Of a DNA stretch of 64,000 bases, positions 1 to 7,740 are shown one piece after another. The position numbers and the translations under genes are program-made. The stretch is from Nesterenkonia xinjiangensis (lineage in GTDB: Bacteria; Actinomycetota; Actinomycetes; Actinomycetales; Micrococcaceae), in assembly GCF_013410745.1 (NCBI RefSeq), contig NZ_JACCFY010000001.1, positions 1,798,001 to 1,862,000 on the forward strand. The letters run 5' to 3'. The number at the start of each line of letters is the position of its first letter. Positions within the stretch are counted from its first letter, which is position 1. The notes under the pieces are model-generated. The model was given only the letters and a program-made list of their open reading frames with translations, made no database searches and had not been told where the DNA came from.

Positions 1-1
1 G

Positions 2-319
2 GGCGGAGTGAAGATCACCGAACCGGCGGCGGATCTCTCCATCGCGTTGGCAGTGGCCTCGGCGGCGCTCGAGAAGCCGCTGCCTAACCGGTTCGTCGCC
101 TTCGGCGAAGTCGGCCTCGCTGGTGAGGTGCGTCCGGTGCCGGGGCTGCAGCGCCGGCTCCAGGAGGCCCAGCGACTCGGGTTCACCCACGCGATCGTTC
201 CCCGCGGCGCGGAGAAGAGCGACATCCCCGAAGGGATGAGGGTCCGCGAGATCGGCTCCCTGCCCGAGGCGATGGGGCTGCTGCTCGACGGCGGCCCGGC
301 GCAGGCGTCACAGAACTAG
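2..319 (+). CDS. radA: DNA repair protein RadA/Sms, C-terminal end (5' end outside window)
   Basis: The reading frame is open from the first bases of the window and ends at TAG 317-319. The visible ~105 residues read GGVKITEPAADL, then VASAALEKPLP, FGEVGLAGEVRPVPG and RLQEAQRLGFTHAIVP. This is the Lon-protease-like C-terminal domain typical of RadA, a RecA-related ATPase that helps process recombination intermediates. The GTG at position 8 is an internal valine codon, not the start, because the family motif continues upstream of it. The N-terminal zinc finger and the ATPase core lie outside the window, so completeness cannot be judged. Confidence 0.9.
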   Translation, partial: GGVKITEPAADLSIALAVASAALEKPLPNRFVAFGEVGLAGEVRPVPGLQRRLQEAQRLGFTHAIVPRGAEKSDIPEGMRVREIGSLPEAMGLLLDGGPAQASQN

Positions 320-377
320 CTGGCGCGGGGCGTCGTGCCGGAGCAGCCGCCGCAGCGTGATCAGCTCCAGGAGGGGG

Positions 378-407
378 TTGACTGTGTGTCTTCGGCCGAT
401 ATGGTAT
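378..407 (+). promoter_or_regulatory. Possible promoter of the small membrane gene
   Basis: TTGACT at 378-383 is a good -35 element. Candidate -10 hexamers follow as TATGGT (400-405, 16-base spacing) or TGGTAT (402-407, 18-base spacing). The start codon at 435 follows about 30 bases later, behind a clear ribosome binding site. The -10 match is imperfect. Confidence 0.4.
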
Positions 408-434
408 AGGACCGCAGGTCAGTGAGGAGGAGCG

Positions 435-620
435 ATGAACATACAAAGCAGGTTTCACCGTTACGTGGCCACCGTCGCGCTGACGGTTCCTGGGCTGAGC
501 GCTGCAGTTCTCCTCAAGGACCCCTACGTTCTGCTGGTGCCCGCATTCACGATGATCATCGCCTCGGTGCTGCTCCAGCTCTTCATGGTGTCAGCAGTGC
601 GCGAGGAAGTGGACTACTAG
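435..620 (+). CDS. Small two-helix membrane protein, unknown function
   Basis: A 61-residue protein with an ATG start 7-8 bases after a strong GGAGG ribosome binding site (in GAGGAGGAGC), which makes it likely to be translated. Two hydrophobic segments are visible, roughly residues 10-27 (VATVALTVPGLSAAVLL) and 31-52 (YVLLVPAFTMIIASVLLQLFM), followed by a charged tail. No family was recognised. It sits alone between radA and the convergent mutY. Confidence 0.65.
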   Translation: MNIQSRFHRYVATVALTVPGLSAAVLLKDPYVLLVPAFTMIIASVLLQLFMVSAVREEVDY

Positions 621-659
621 CCACAGAAGGGCCTCCTTCACGAGGTGCATCCGTTCATG

Positions 660-1607
660 TCACAGCACCCCGGGCAGTGTGACGACGTCGCCGCGGCGCT
701 GTGCGAGCCCGTCGGCCACCAGGGTCTCCAGACACCGGCGGCGCTGCTCGTCATCGGCCTCGGGAAGCGGCAGGCCGGCCAGCAGGGCCTCAGCGTCCAC
801 CGGCTCCCCACCGCGCAGCACCGCCATGATCGCCCCGCGCACCTGCCGGTCCGTCCCGGCCCAGGCCTGGCCGCGGGTCTTCTGCTCCTCCGTCGGGGGA
901 GGCGAACCCGCCGCCCGCCAGGCGCACAGATCGGCCACCGGGCAGATGGCGCACTGCGGGGAGCGGGCGGTGCAGATCAGCGCCCCGAGTTCCATGGAGG
1001 AGGCGTTCCAGGCGCAGGCGCGGCGTCCGCCGTCGTCGTCCGTGGCGGGCATCAGATCCCGAGCGAGCCGCCGCTGGGCGGCCGTGTAGGTCTGCCCCGG
1101 CAGGGCAGCGCCGGTGAAGATGCGGGCATGCGCCCGACGGATGTTGGTGTCCACCACCACCTCCGGGATTCCGAAGGCGAAGCAGGCCACCGCGGCCGCC
1201 GTGTACTCCCCGATGCCGGGCAGGGCGCGCAGCGCCTGCGGGTCCGCCGGGACCGCACCGTCGTGGCGCTCCACGATCGCCTCCGCCGCGGCCTGCAGCC
1301 GCAGCGCCCGCCGCGGGTAGCCCAGCCGGTCCCAGACGATGAGGATCTCCGACTGCGGGGCCGCCGCGCAGGCGCCCGGGGTCGGCCAGCGGTGCATCCA
1401 GTCCTCCCAGCGGGGCAGCACGCGGACCACCGGAGTCTGCTGGAGCATGATCTCGCTGACCAGCACGCCCCAGGGGGTGCACTCCGGGCGACGCCACGGC
1501 AGATCCCGGGCGGCCTCGGAGAACCAGTCGATCACCCGGCTGTGGACGTCCTCGGGTGCTGGAGGGATGGGCGGGGCGAGGGCGTCATCGGTAAAGGGCT
1601 GAGGCAT
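660..1607 (-). CDS. mutY: A/G-specific adenine glycosylase MutY
   Basis: A 315-residue base-excision repair glycosylase that removes adenine paired with 8-oxoguanine. Visible hallmarks are the SEIMLQQTPV helix holding the catalytic Glu, the helix-hairpin-helix LPGIGEYTAAAV, the VVVDTN strand with the catalytic Asp, and a [4Fe-4S] loop with spacing C-x6-C-x2-C-x5-C (CTARSPQC, CPVADLC). The C-terminal NUDIX-like 8-oxoG recognition domain is short or absent, as often in actinobacteria; the tail only carries a small wing-like segment. The ATG at 1607 lies 7 bases after TAGAAT (1620-1615), so the mRNA is probably leaderless. radA lies just upstream, convergent. Confidence 0.93.
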   Translation of the reverse strand: MPQPFTDDALAPPIPPAPEDVHSRVIDWFSEAARDLPWRRPECTPWGVLVSEIMLQQTPVVRVLPRWEDWMHRWPTPGACAAAPQSEILIVWDRLGYPRRALRLQAAAEAIVERHDGAVPADPQALRALPGIGEYTAAAVACFAFGIPEVVVDTNIRRAHARIFTGAALPGQTYTAAQRRLARDLMPATDDDGGRRACAWNASSMELGALICTARSPQCAICPVADLCAWRAAGSPPPTEEQKTRGQAWAGTDRQVRGAIMAVLRGGEPVDAEALLAGLPLPEADDEQRRRCLETLVADGLAQRRGDVVTLPGVL

Positions 1608-1687
1608 CCCTGCGATTCTACGGAAGCTGCGGAGGGGATGCGGGGCCGGGCTGGGCCGGCCCGCCCCGCGTCAGCCGGGGGTCGGTC

Positions 1688-2110
1688 TCAGGCCTGCGCG
1701 GGGCGCAATGATCCCACCAGCTCCTCCACCCGGGAGCGGATGTCGTCGCGGATCGCCCGCACCGTCTCGATGCCCTGGCCGGACGGGTCGTCCAGCTGCC
1801 AGTCCTCATACCGCTTGCCCGGATAGAACGGGCAGTCGTCGCCGCAGCCCATCGTGACCACCACGTCTGACTCCTGGACGGTGTACGGGGAGAGCTGGTC
1901 GGGCACCTGCGCGGAGATGTCGATGCCCACCTCGGCCATGGCCTCCACGGCCACCGGATTCACCTGGTCCGCCGGCTGCGTGCCGCCGGAGTGCACGACG
2001 ACGTCGCCTCCAGCGATCTCCCGGAGGAATCCGGCGGCCATCTGGGAGCGGCCGGCGTTGTGGACGCAGACGAACAAGACGGTGGGCTTGTGGTTCTCGC
2101 GGGTCATCAT
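1688..2110 (-). CDS. arsC: Arsenate reductase, mycothiol/LMW-phosphatase type
   Basis: 140 residues. It reduces arsenate to arsenite through a low-molecular-weight-phosphatase P-loop: CVHNAGRS gives the C-x5-R motif (Cys15, Arg21). The later segment TMGCGDDCPFYPGKRYEDW followed by DDPSGQ resembles the actinobacterial arsenate-mycothiol transferases, which form an arseno-mycothiol adduct; that mechanism is inferred from family likeness. The start overlaps the acr3 stop in ATGA (2110-2107), and AGAGGA lies just upstream, so it is translationally coupled to the arsenite exporter. A second ATG follows immediately at 2107. Confidence 0.9.
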   Translation of the reverse strand: MMTRENHKPTVLFVCVHNAGRSQMAAGFLREIAGGDVVVHSGGTQPADQVNPVAVEAMAEVGIDISAQVPDQLSPYTVQESDVVVTMGCGDDCPFYPGKRYEDWQLDDPSGQGIETVRAIRDDIRSRVEELVGSLRPAQA

Positions 2111-3315
2111 CGGGTCCTCTCGGATGCTTCTGCAGTGGCGGGGGTGATGGTGGCAGTGGTGGTGGCGGTGGTCGTGGCAGTGGCGTCTGCGGCGACGAGG
2201 GCGCTCGGCGTCGACGTGGTGAACCAGCGACGGGCCCAGAGCGCCACGTAGACCAGCGCCACCAGGATCGGAACCTCGATCAGCGGGCCGACGATGCCGG
2301 CCAGCGCCTGGCCGCTGGTGGCCCCGAAGGTGGCGATCGACACCGCGATGGCCAGCTCGAAGTTGTTGCCCGCCGCTGTGAAGGACAGTGTGGTGGAACG
2401 CTCGTAGCCCAGCCGCAGGATCCAGCCGATCAGCATCGAGGCGGCGAAGACCACCAGGAAGTAGACGGTCAGCGGCAGCGCGATCCGCACGACGTCCATC
2501 GGCTGGGCCAGCACCTGCTCGCCCTGCAGGGCGAAGAGCACCACGATGGTGAACAGCAGACCGTAGAGCGCCCACGGTCCGAGTCGCGGGAGGACCGTCC
2601 CCTCGTACCAGTTGCGGCCGCGGGTCCGTTCACCGAGTGTGCGAGTGAGGTAGCCGGCGACCAACGGGATGCCGAGGAACACCAGCACCGAGACGGTGAT
2701 GGCCGCGATCGAGAACTCCGCGCTGGTGGTGGGCAGGCCCAGCCAGCTGGGCAGCAGCTGCAGATAGAACCAGCCGAGCACCCCGAACATGACCACCTGG
2801 AACACCGAATTGATGGCCACCAGCACGGCGGCGGCCTCACGGTCGCCGCAGGCGAGGTCGTTCCAGATCAGCACCATGGCGATGCAGCGCGCCAGGCCGA
2901 CGATGATCAGCCCGGTGCGGTATTCGGGCAGGTCCGGGAGGAACACCCAGGCCAGCACGAACATGAACGCCGGGGCGAGCAGCCAATTGATGAGCAGCGA
3001 GGTGATGATCAGCTTCCGGTCCCCGATGACCTTCGCCGTCTCGTCATAGCGGACCTTCGCCAGCACGGGGTACATCATGATCAGCAGACCCAGGGCGATC
3101 GGCAGTGAGACTCCGGCGACCTTGAAGGACTCCAGCGCCTCCCCGAAGCCGGGGGCGACGGCGCCCAGCGCCAGGCCGACGGCCATCGCGGCGATGATCC
3201 ACACCGGCAGGAATCGGTCCAGCATCGAGAGCTTCGCGACGACGCCGGACGCGTCCGGCGGGGCGGGTGCGGGGTTTCCTGGGGAGGAGCTGCCGGGGGC
3301 GGTGGTCTGGGACAC
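2107..3315 (-). CDS. acr3: ACR3-family arsenite efflux permease
   Basis: 402 residues with about ten membrane helices. Segments such as PIALGLLIMMYPVLAKV, LARCIAMVLIWNDLACGD (with the Cys conserved in ACR3 proteins) and TLSFTAAGNNFELAIA are characteristic of the ACR3 group of the bile/arsenite/riboflavin transporter superfamily. It exports arsenite across the cytoplasmic membrane. I place the start at GTG 3315, which has AGGAG six bases upstream. The frame stays open to 3393, but that extension runs through the promoter and operator and is probably untranslated. The C-terminus carries an unusual Thr/Ala-rich tail (about the last 35 residues). Confidence 0.93.
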   Translation of the reverse strand: MSQTTAPGSSSPGNPAPAPPDASGVVAKLSMLDRFLPVWIIAAMAVGLALGAVAPGFGEALESFKVAGVSLPIALGLLIMMYPVLAKVRYDETAKVIGDRKLIITSLLINWLLAPAFMFVLAWVFLPDLPEYRTGLIIVGLARCIAMVLIWNDLACGDREAAAVLVAINSVFQVVMFGVLGWFYLQLLPSWLGLPTTSAEFSIAAITVSVLVFLGIPLVAGYLTRTLGERTRGRNWYEGTVLPRLGPWALYGLLFTIVVLFALQGEQVLAQPMDVVRIALPLTVYFLVVFAASMLIGWILRLGYERSTTLSFTAAGNNFELAIAVSIATFGATSGQALAGIVGPLIEVPILVALVYVALWARRWFTTSTPSALVAADATATTTATTTATITPATAEASERTR

Positions 3316-3354
3316 GATGCTCCTGTGATCGGATGGAGGCGGGTGCGGAAAGGT

Positions 3355-3408
3355 ATCGACAAACATCGATGCCCCGAGTATCGTCAGAGGCATCGACAGA
3401 TGTCAATG
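3355..3408 (-). promoter_or_regulatory. acr3-arsC promoter with ArsR operator half-sites
   Basis: On the minus strand TTGACA (3406-3401) and GATACT (3382-3377) are separated by 18 bases, a near-consensus promoter pointing into acr3. Two related dyads surround it: ATCGACAAACATCGAT (3355-3370, arms ATCGA/TCGAT) and CATCGACAGATGTCAATG (3391-3408), the second overlapping the -35 box. This arrangement suits repression by the divergent arsR product. Binding itself is inferred. Confidence 0.65.
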
Positions 3409-3490
3409 TCAGAGATCGCTGATGGCGTGGCGCCGTCGTCGTCCCCGACCTGAACGCTCAGCCAAGCCCTGAGCAGCCTCCGGAGCAGTT

Positions 3491-3937
3491 ATGACCCTCT
3501 CACCCACCACGCACCGTGATCCTGCCGTCTCGACCGAAGTCGCCGCGGAGGACGGACCGGCCTGCTGTGCGCCGCAGCCCGGCGTCCCTGGGTTGGCGCC
3601 CGAGGACGCCGTCGAGCTGGCCATCCAGCTGAAGGCCCTCGCCGATCCGAACCGACTGACCCTGCTCTCCCTCATCGCCGCCGACGCTCGCGGCGAGGCC
3701 TGCGTCTGTGACCTCACAGATCCGCTGGGCCTCGGTCAGCCCACTGTCTCGCACCACCTGAAGATCCTCGTCGACGCGGGTCTGCTCACCCGGGAGAAGC
3801 GCGGTGTGTGGTCCTACTACGCCGTGGTGGCCGAGCGGCTGCAGGAGATCACCCATGCCGTCGGCCACCGGATCGTGCCCCCTGCAGCGCCCGCCGCGAC
3901 CGCTCCCGTCCCCGCTCGTGAAAAGGAGACCCCGTGA
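3491..3937 (+). CDS. arsR: ArsR/SmtB-family arsenic-responsive repressor
   Basis: 148 residues. The winged helix-turn-helix is clear: LKALADPNRLTLLSLI, then QPTVSHHLKILVDAGLLTREKRGVWSYY. Candidate arsenite ligands are Cys25-Cys26 in the N-terminal extension and Cys71 and Cys73 in EACVCDL. The adjacent Cys pair plus a helix Cys resembles the Corynebacterium-type As(III) site (family knowledge). ATG 3491 follows a CCGGAG site. Its stop overlaps the next gene in GTGA. It is divergent from acr3-arsC and should repress both arms. Confidence 0.9.
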   Translation: MTLSPTTHRDPAVSTEVAAEDGPACCAPQPGVPGLAPEDAVELAIQLKALADPNRLTLLSLIAADARGEACVCDLTDPLGLGQPTVSHHLKILVDAGLLTREKRGVWSYYAVVAERLQEITHAVGHRIVPPAAPAATAPVPAREKETP

Positions 3938-4368
3938 ACCAGCCTGAGACCTCGTCCGCGGTGCTTTTCGTCTGTGTGAAGAACGGCGGCAAGTCCCAGA
4001 TGGCCGCCGGACTCATGCGTCGCGAGCTCGAAACGGTCGGTGCGGCGTCGGCGGTGCGGGTGGACTCCGCCGGCACGCAGCCCGGCTCGGCCGTCAACGC
4101 CCTGTCCGCCGAGGTGCTGCAGGACGTCGGCGTCGACATCACCGCGGAGACGCCGCAGCTGCTCACCGAGGGCATGATGCGCGAAGCCGGACACGTGGTG
4201 ATCCTCGGTGCCGAGACCCAGGTGCCGCACCCTGAAGGCGTACTGGTGGAGCGCTGGGAGACCGACGAGCCCAGCCTGCGAGGCATCGAGGGCCGAGAGC
4301 GCATGGAGCTGGTCCGCGAGGACATCCACCACCGCGTGAAGGAGCTGGCCGAGCGGCTCGTCGGCTGA
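3934..4368 (+). CDS. LMW-phosphatase/ArsC-like protein with C-x5-K instead of C-x5-R
   Basis: 144 residues, GTG start overlapping the arsR stop by four bases, so it belongs to the arsR arm. The fold signature of low-molecular-weight phosphatases is present (VLFVCVKNGGKSQMAAGLM), but the P-loop Arg is replaced by Lys20 (Cys14 is kept), and the usual Asp-Pro general-acid loop is altered (WETDEPSLRG). An arsenate-mycothiol role is the obvious guess from context, but the changed active site could mean a different thiol substrate or a non-catalytic arsenic-binding role. Confidence 0.75.
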   Translation: MNQPETSSAVLFVCVKNGGKSQMAAGLMRRELETVGAASAVRVDSAGTQPGSAVNALSAEVLQDVGVDITAETPQLLTEGMMREAGHVVILGAETQVPHPEGVLVERWETDEPSLRGIEGRERMELVREDIHHRVKELAERLVG

Positions 4369-4470
4369 GAACCGGCGGTCTCCCCGCTGGTCACTGCCGG
4401 GTGAAGATCACATCGGTGAGTGGGCGACGTCGGCGACTGATGTCCAGTCTCCGGCGATACCCTGGTGCGC

Positions 4471-5160
4471 ATGGCTTCTCCCCGTCCCCGACGCACGCCC
4501 CGGCGCCAATCCGCCGCGGTGTACCGGAGGCGGCGACTCGTCGTGGGCACCTTCGCGGTGATCGTCCTGGTGGGGCTCTGGTGGGCCGGCGCGGCGATCT
4601 TCGCGCTGTTCGTCGACGAGGACCCCAACGATCCCACGGCGCAGGAGACCGACCCCGCGGGGGAGTCGGCCCAGGGCGAGGCCTCCGAGACCGATGACCC
4701 TGACGGTGACGGCTCAGAGGACGCGGAGGACGAGGAGGATACGGGGGACGAGGAGCCGGAGGGCGAGGACTCGGACGGGTCCTGCGCGCCCGGGGACGTC
4801 CGCGTCACCGCCGCCACCGACGAGGACACCTATGGTGCCACGGTGGCGCCGGTGCTGATCCTTGCCGTGGAGAACACCGGTGCACAGGAGTGCACCCTCG
4901 ACGTCGGCACTGCCGAGCAGGAGTTCGAGATCTCCCATGCGGGCCGGCAGGTCTTCACCACGGAGCAGTGCGGCGACGACGGCGACTCCTATGAGCTGAC
5001 GATGGAACCTGGTCAGCAGGAGCGGGCGCAGCTGACCTGGCCCCGTTCGGATTCGTCGGAGACCTGCACGGAGCCTGCGGAGCTCGAGTCGGGCACCTAT
5101 GAGCTGACGGTGAGCATCGGCGGCATCACCTCGGACCCCCACCGGTTCACGCTGGACTGA
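4471..5160 (+). CDS. Single-pass membrane protein with acidic linker and extracellular domain
   Basis: 229 residues. A basic cytoplasmic head (PRPRRTPRRQ), one membrane helix near residues 29-48 (VVGTFAVIVLVGLWWAGAAI), a long Asp/Glu-rich linker (about residues 52-105), then an Ig-like-looking exported domain with conserved-looking Cys and VLILAVENTGAQECTLDVG and SGTYELTVSIGG segments. ATG 4471 is chosen because TACCCT (4458-4463) sits 7 bases before it, giving a probable leaderless transcript; GTG 4465 is in frame. The function is unknown; small exported proteins of this architecture are common in Micrococcaceae. Confidence 0.7.
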   Translation: MASPRPRRTPRRQSAAVYRRRRLVVGTFAVIVLVGLWWAGAAIFALFVDEDPNDPTAQETDPAGESAQGEASETDDPDGDGSEDAEDEEDTGDEEPEGEDSDGSCAPGDVRVTAATDEDTYGATVAPVLILAVENTGAQECTLDVGTAEQEFEISHAGRQVFTTEQCGDDGDSYELTMEPGQQERAQLTWPRSDSSETCTEPAELESGTYELTVSIGGITSDPHRFTLD

Positions 5161-5220
5161 GGGCGGCGGTCGGCCCTGTGCCACTGCGCCACGCCTCGTT
5201 GACCCGGCCTCCCTGTCCGT

Positions 5221-5286
5221 TCTGCACCCCGGTATCACGTCTGCCCCACGAGATCTGGCTGTGCAGACATGATGTCGGTGTGCAGA
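5221..5286. repeat. Imperfect 66-bp palindrome, upstream copy
   Basis: Outer arms 5221-5244 and 5263-5286 are inverted repeats with a handful of mismatches. The centre holds CCACGAGATCTGGCTGTGC. The core (ATCACGTCTGC at 5234-5244, GCAGACATGAT at 5263-5273) is the same sequence as the palindrome at 6544-6583 on the other side of the next gene. It could be a bidirectional terminator or a REP-like element. Confidence 0.7.
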
Positions 5287-5344
5287 ACGGCGTTTTCCAC
5301 AGGGTCCCCGGACTCGGCCGCACCGACACCCAGAATCGGTCAGA

Positions 5345-6514
5345 GTGGAAGGCATGGTCACGCACGCTGTCAGATCCGAGCCACGCGATTCCGTGCGCTT
5401 GCACTGCGTCGGGGATCAGCCCGATCAGGAGCGGGCCCATCGGAGCAACAGGTGGTCGACGGCTGTGCGTCGTGGCGAAATGCTGCGCCTGGCCCATGGC
5501 GTATACATCGAGCCTGGGCCGTGGCTCAGGGCCCCGCCGTGGGAGCGGCATCTCATGGCTCTCGGCGCGATGGCAGCCGCAGCCTCACCACTTTTCTGTC
5601 GCAGCTCGGCGCTCGCACTGTGGGGTGTCCCTCTGCTCCGCACTCCGGGAGAGATCACGATCCGGGAAGCTCGTCGTGGACGTGTGGGGCGCCGCAGGAC
5701 GGGTCCCCTCACGGGGACGGCCGACGCCGCGGTCGTCGCTCGCCTGTTGGCGGACCACCAGGCTCCGGCCGCTGCCCGGGGCAGACCTCTCAGCGGCCGT
5801 GACCTGCAGCCCATCCCCCTCCGTCGCCTCGGAGCCGCGCTGCCCGAAGGAGCCGGTCGCGAGGATCTGCAGCTCAGGATCCGGGCAGGGGAGTATGCGG
5901 TGCCGCAGGACTCCCTGGGCCTCGTGGTGCATCCGTGGTTGCGGGGAGTTCCCGAACGGGTCGATGTCGAACCGCTTGCCTTCTCCGTCCTGGACACCGT
6001 AGCGGAGTCCTCCCTGGCCGAGGCGGCGGTGATCCTGGACGCCGTGCTGGCGGGTCGGATCACCTCCGAGCGGACCCTCGCGCTGGACGACTTCGTCGAG
6101 TGGGAGCCGTATCTGCGCACGCACCGCCGACGGGCACGGTGGGCTCGGGCAGTGGAGTTCGCCGACCCTGCCGCCGAGTCCCCGGGGGAGTCCGGGGTAC
6201 GAGCCCTGATCCGGGAACTGGGCTTCCACGCCCCGGAGCTGCAGCGTGAGTTCGTTCTGCCCGACGGGCGGCGCGTGCGTGCGGACTTCGCCTGGGAGGG
6301 CGTCGTCGCGGAGTTCGACGGGATGGTCAAGTACCGGAGGTCCCAGGAGCTCAGCGGGGTGAGCCCGGTGGATGCCCTCGAGGCGGAGAAACACCGCGAG
6401 GACGGGCTTCGAGCGTTGGGCCTGGTCGTCGTCCGGATCATCTGGGATGACATCCTGCGGCCTGAGCGGCTCCGTCGGAAGCTGCTGCAGGCCGGAGTGC
6501 CTCGTGCCCGGTGA
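5345..6514 (+). CDS. AbiEi-like domain fused to PD-(D/E)XK (DUF559/Vsr-like) nuclease domain
   Basis: 389 residues from GTG 5345 (ATG 5354 is an alternative; neither has a good ribosome site). The N-terminal third resembles AbiEi-type antitoxin/regulator proteins (GEMLRLAHGVYIEPG, then SSALALWGVPLL). The last ~110 residues look like the DUF559/Vsr-like endonuclease fold: ESGVRALIRELGF, VRADFAWEGVVAEFDG (candidate D...E-x-D metal site), EAEKHREDGLRALGLVVVRIIWDD. Proteins of this layout are frequent singletons in actinobacteria and their function is unknown; a defence or mobile role is inferred. It stands alone between two copies of one palindrome. Confidence 0.75.
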   Translation: MEGMVTHAVRSEPRDSVRLHCVGDQPDQERAHRSNRWSTAVRRGEMLRLAHGVYIEPGPWLRAPPWERHLMALGAMAAAASPLFCRSSALALWGVPLLRTPGEITIREARRGRVGRRRTGPLTGTADAAVVARLLADHQAPAAARGRPLSGRDLQPIPLRRLGAALPEGAGREDLQLRIRAGEYAVPQDSLGLVVHPWLRGVPERVDVEPLAFSVLDTVAESSLAEAAVILDAVLAGRITSERTLALDDFVEWEPYLRTHRRRARWARAVEFADPAAESPGESGVRALIRELGFHAPELQREFVLPDGRRVRADFAWEGVVAEFDGMVKYRRSQELSGVSPVDALEAEKHREDGLRALGLVVVRIIWDDILRPERLRRKLLQAGVPRAR

Positions 6515-6543
6515 TCGCTGGTCGGTGCGTCCTGCCTCCCAAG

Positions 6544-6583
6544 ATCACGTCTGCACCACGAGATCTGGCTGTGCAGACGTGAT
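6544..6583. repeat. Perfect 13-bp-arm palindrome, downstream copy
   Basis: ATCACGTCTGCAC (6544-6556) and GTGCAGACGTGAT (6571-6583) pair perfectly around a 14-base loop containing AGATCT. The core matches the palindrome at 5221-5286. It sits 30 bases after the AbiEi-nuclease stop, so it can act as its terminator. Confidence 0.75.
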
Positions 6584-6639
6584 TCTGTGGTGCAGTTGTC
6601 CCCCAGGCCCGCTCCGCTCCTCCCGCTAGGCTGATCCCC

Positions 6640-7641
6640 GTGTTCATGCTGATCCTGGCGGCTGGCTTCGGCGCCCTCTACCTGTTCTTCCGCAGACGCG
6701 ACCGGCGCATGCTGCGCAACGGGGTGTTCCTCGTCGGGGCGCTCGGCTGCGGGCTGCTCGGCATCCTGGAGATCTTCTCCCGCGTGGTGCCGGGATTCGG
6801 CCTGGTGTCGCTGGCACTGGTGCTGCTGCTTCCGGCCAGTGTGGTGGTGCTGTGCTGGTTCCTCATCGCCAACGGCATCACCATGCTGCGCCGTGAAGGC
6901 CGCCGCCTGGGCAACATGCTCTCCCTGCTGGCCGGCCTGGCGATCCCGATCCTGCCGGTGGTGGCGGTGCTGCTGGTCGGCACCGCGAATCCGTATCTGG
7001 TGACCCTGGCAGTGCTGCTCTTCCTGCTCACCGGCTACGTGAGCGTGGCCTTCGTGATCTTCCTCAGCTATGCGCTGGCCTATGGCCGCATGACCCACCG
7101 GGAGCATCCGGCGGCGCTCGTCGTGCTCGGCTCCCGGCTGATCGGTGGCCAGGTGCCGCCCCTGCTGCGCGCCCGCCTGGACCGCGCCTTGGAGGTCTAC
7201 CAGGACACCGAGCCGAAGCCGCTGCTCATCCCCTCCGGCGGACAGGGTCCGGACGAGTCCCGCGCCGAGGGAGCCGCCATGGCGGAATATCTGCGTGAGC
7301 AGGGTGTGCCCGCTCAGGATGTCATCGCCGAGACCGAGGCGGTCAGCACGGCCCAGAACCTGCGGTTCGCCCAACAGATCCAGGACGACGCCGGTCGCTC
7401 CGGTGCGCTGCTGGCGGTCACCAACAACTACCATGTGCTCCGCGCGGCGCTGCTGGCCAGGAAGGCCGGGCTGCGTGCTGAGGTCACCGGTTCCAAGACA
7501 GCCCGCTACTACGTGCCCAGTGCCTTCCTGCGCGAGTTCATCGCGGTGATGCGCGGGCACCTGTTCCTCCATGCGGTGCTGTTCCTGCCGTTCCTCGCGT
7601 TCGCCGGGTTGGTGCTGATGGCGGCGCTGGCGCAGGGATGA
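6640..7641 (+). CDS. YdcF/SanA-family (DUF218) membrane protein
   Basis: 333 residues. About four membrane helices fill the first 150 residues. A DUF218 domain follows: ALVVLGSRL, PSGGQGPDESRAEGAAMAEYL, AVSTAQNLRFAQQI, VTNNYHVLRAALLARKAG, with one more helix at the C-terminus. Related proteins (YdcF, ElyC, SanA) act in envelope precursor metabolism, but the biochemical function is not settled. GTG 6640 lies 7 bases after TAGGCT (6627-6632), a leaderless-type start. Confidence 0.85.
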   Translation: MFMLILAAGFGALYLFFRRRDRRMLRNGVFLVGALGCGLLGILEIFSRVVPGFGLVSLALVLLLPASVVVLCWFLIANGITMLRREGRRLGNMLSLLAGLAIPILPVVAVLLVGTANPYLVTLAVLLFLLTGYVSVAFVIFLSYALAYGRMTHREHPAALVVLGSRLIGGQVPPLLRARLDRALEVYQDTEPKPLLIPSGGQGPDESRAEGAAMAEYLREQGVPAQDVIAETEAVSTAQNLRFAQQIQDDAGRSGALLAVTNNYHVLRAALLARKAGLRAEVTGSKTARYYVPSAFLREFIAVMRGHLFLHAVLFLPFLAFAGLVLMAALAQG

Positions 7642-7740
7642 GCGGCTCAGCCCGCGTTCGCCTCCTCGTCTCCCGCCGCCCGGCATGGCACGGGCCACAT
7701 ACCCCCTGATCGCCTGCCCTCGACCCCCTAGACTCGGAGG

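Noticed and set aside
645-1826. 393-residue plus-strand frame over mutY
   Set aside because: It reads antisense to MutY with Gly/Arg/Pro-rich noise and no family motifs.
3316-3393. N-terminal extension of ACR3
   Set aside because: It would run through the acr3 promoter and operator; GTG 3315 has a proper ribosome site and the extension is not membrane-protein-like.
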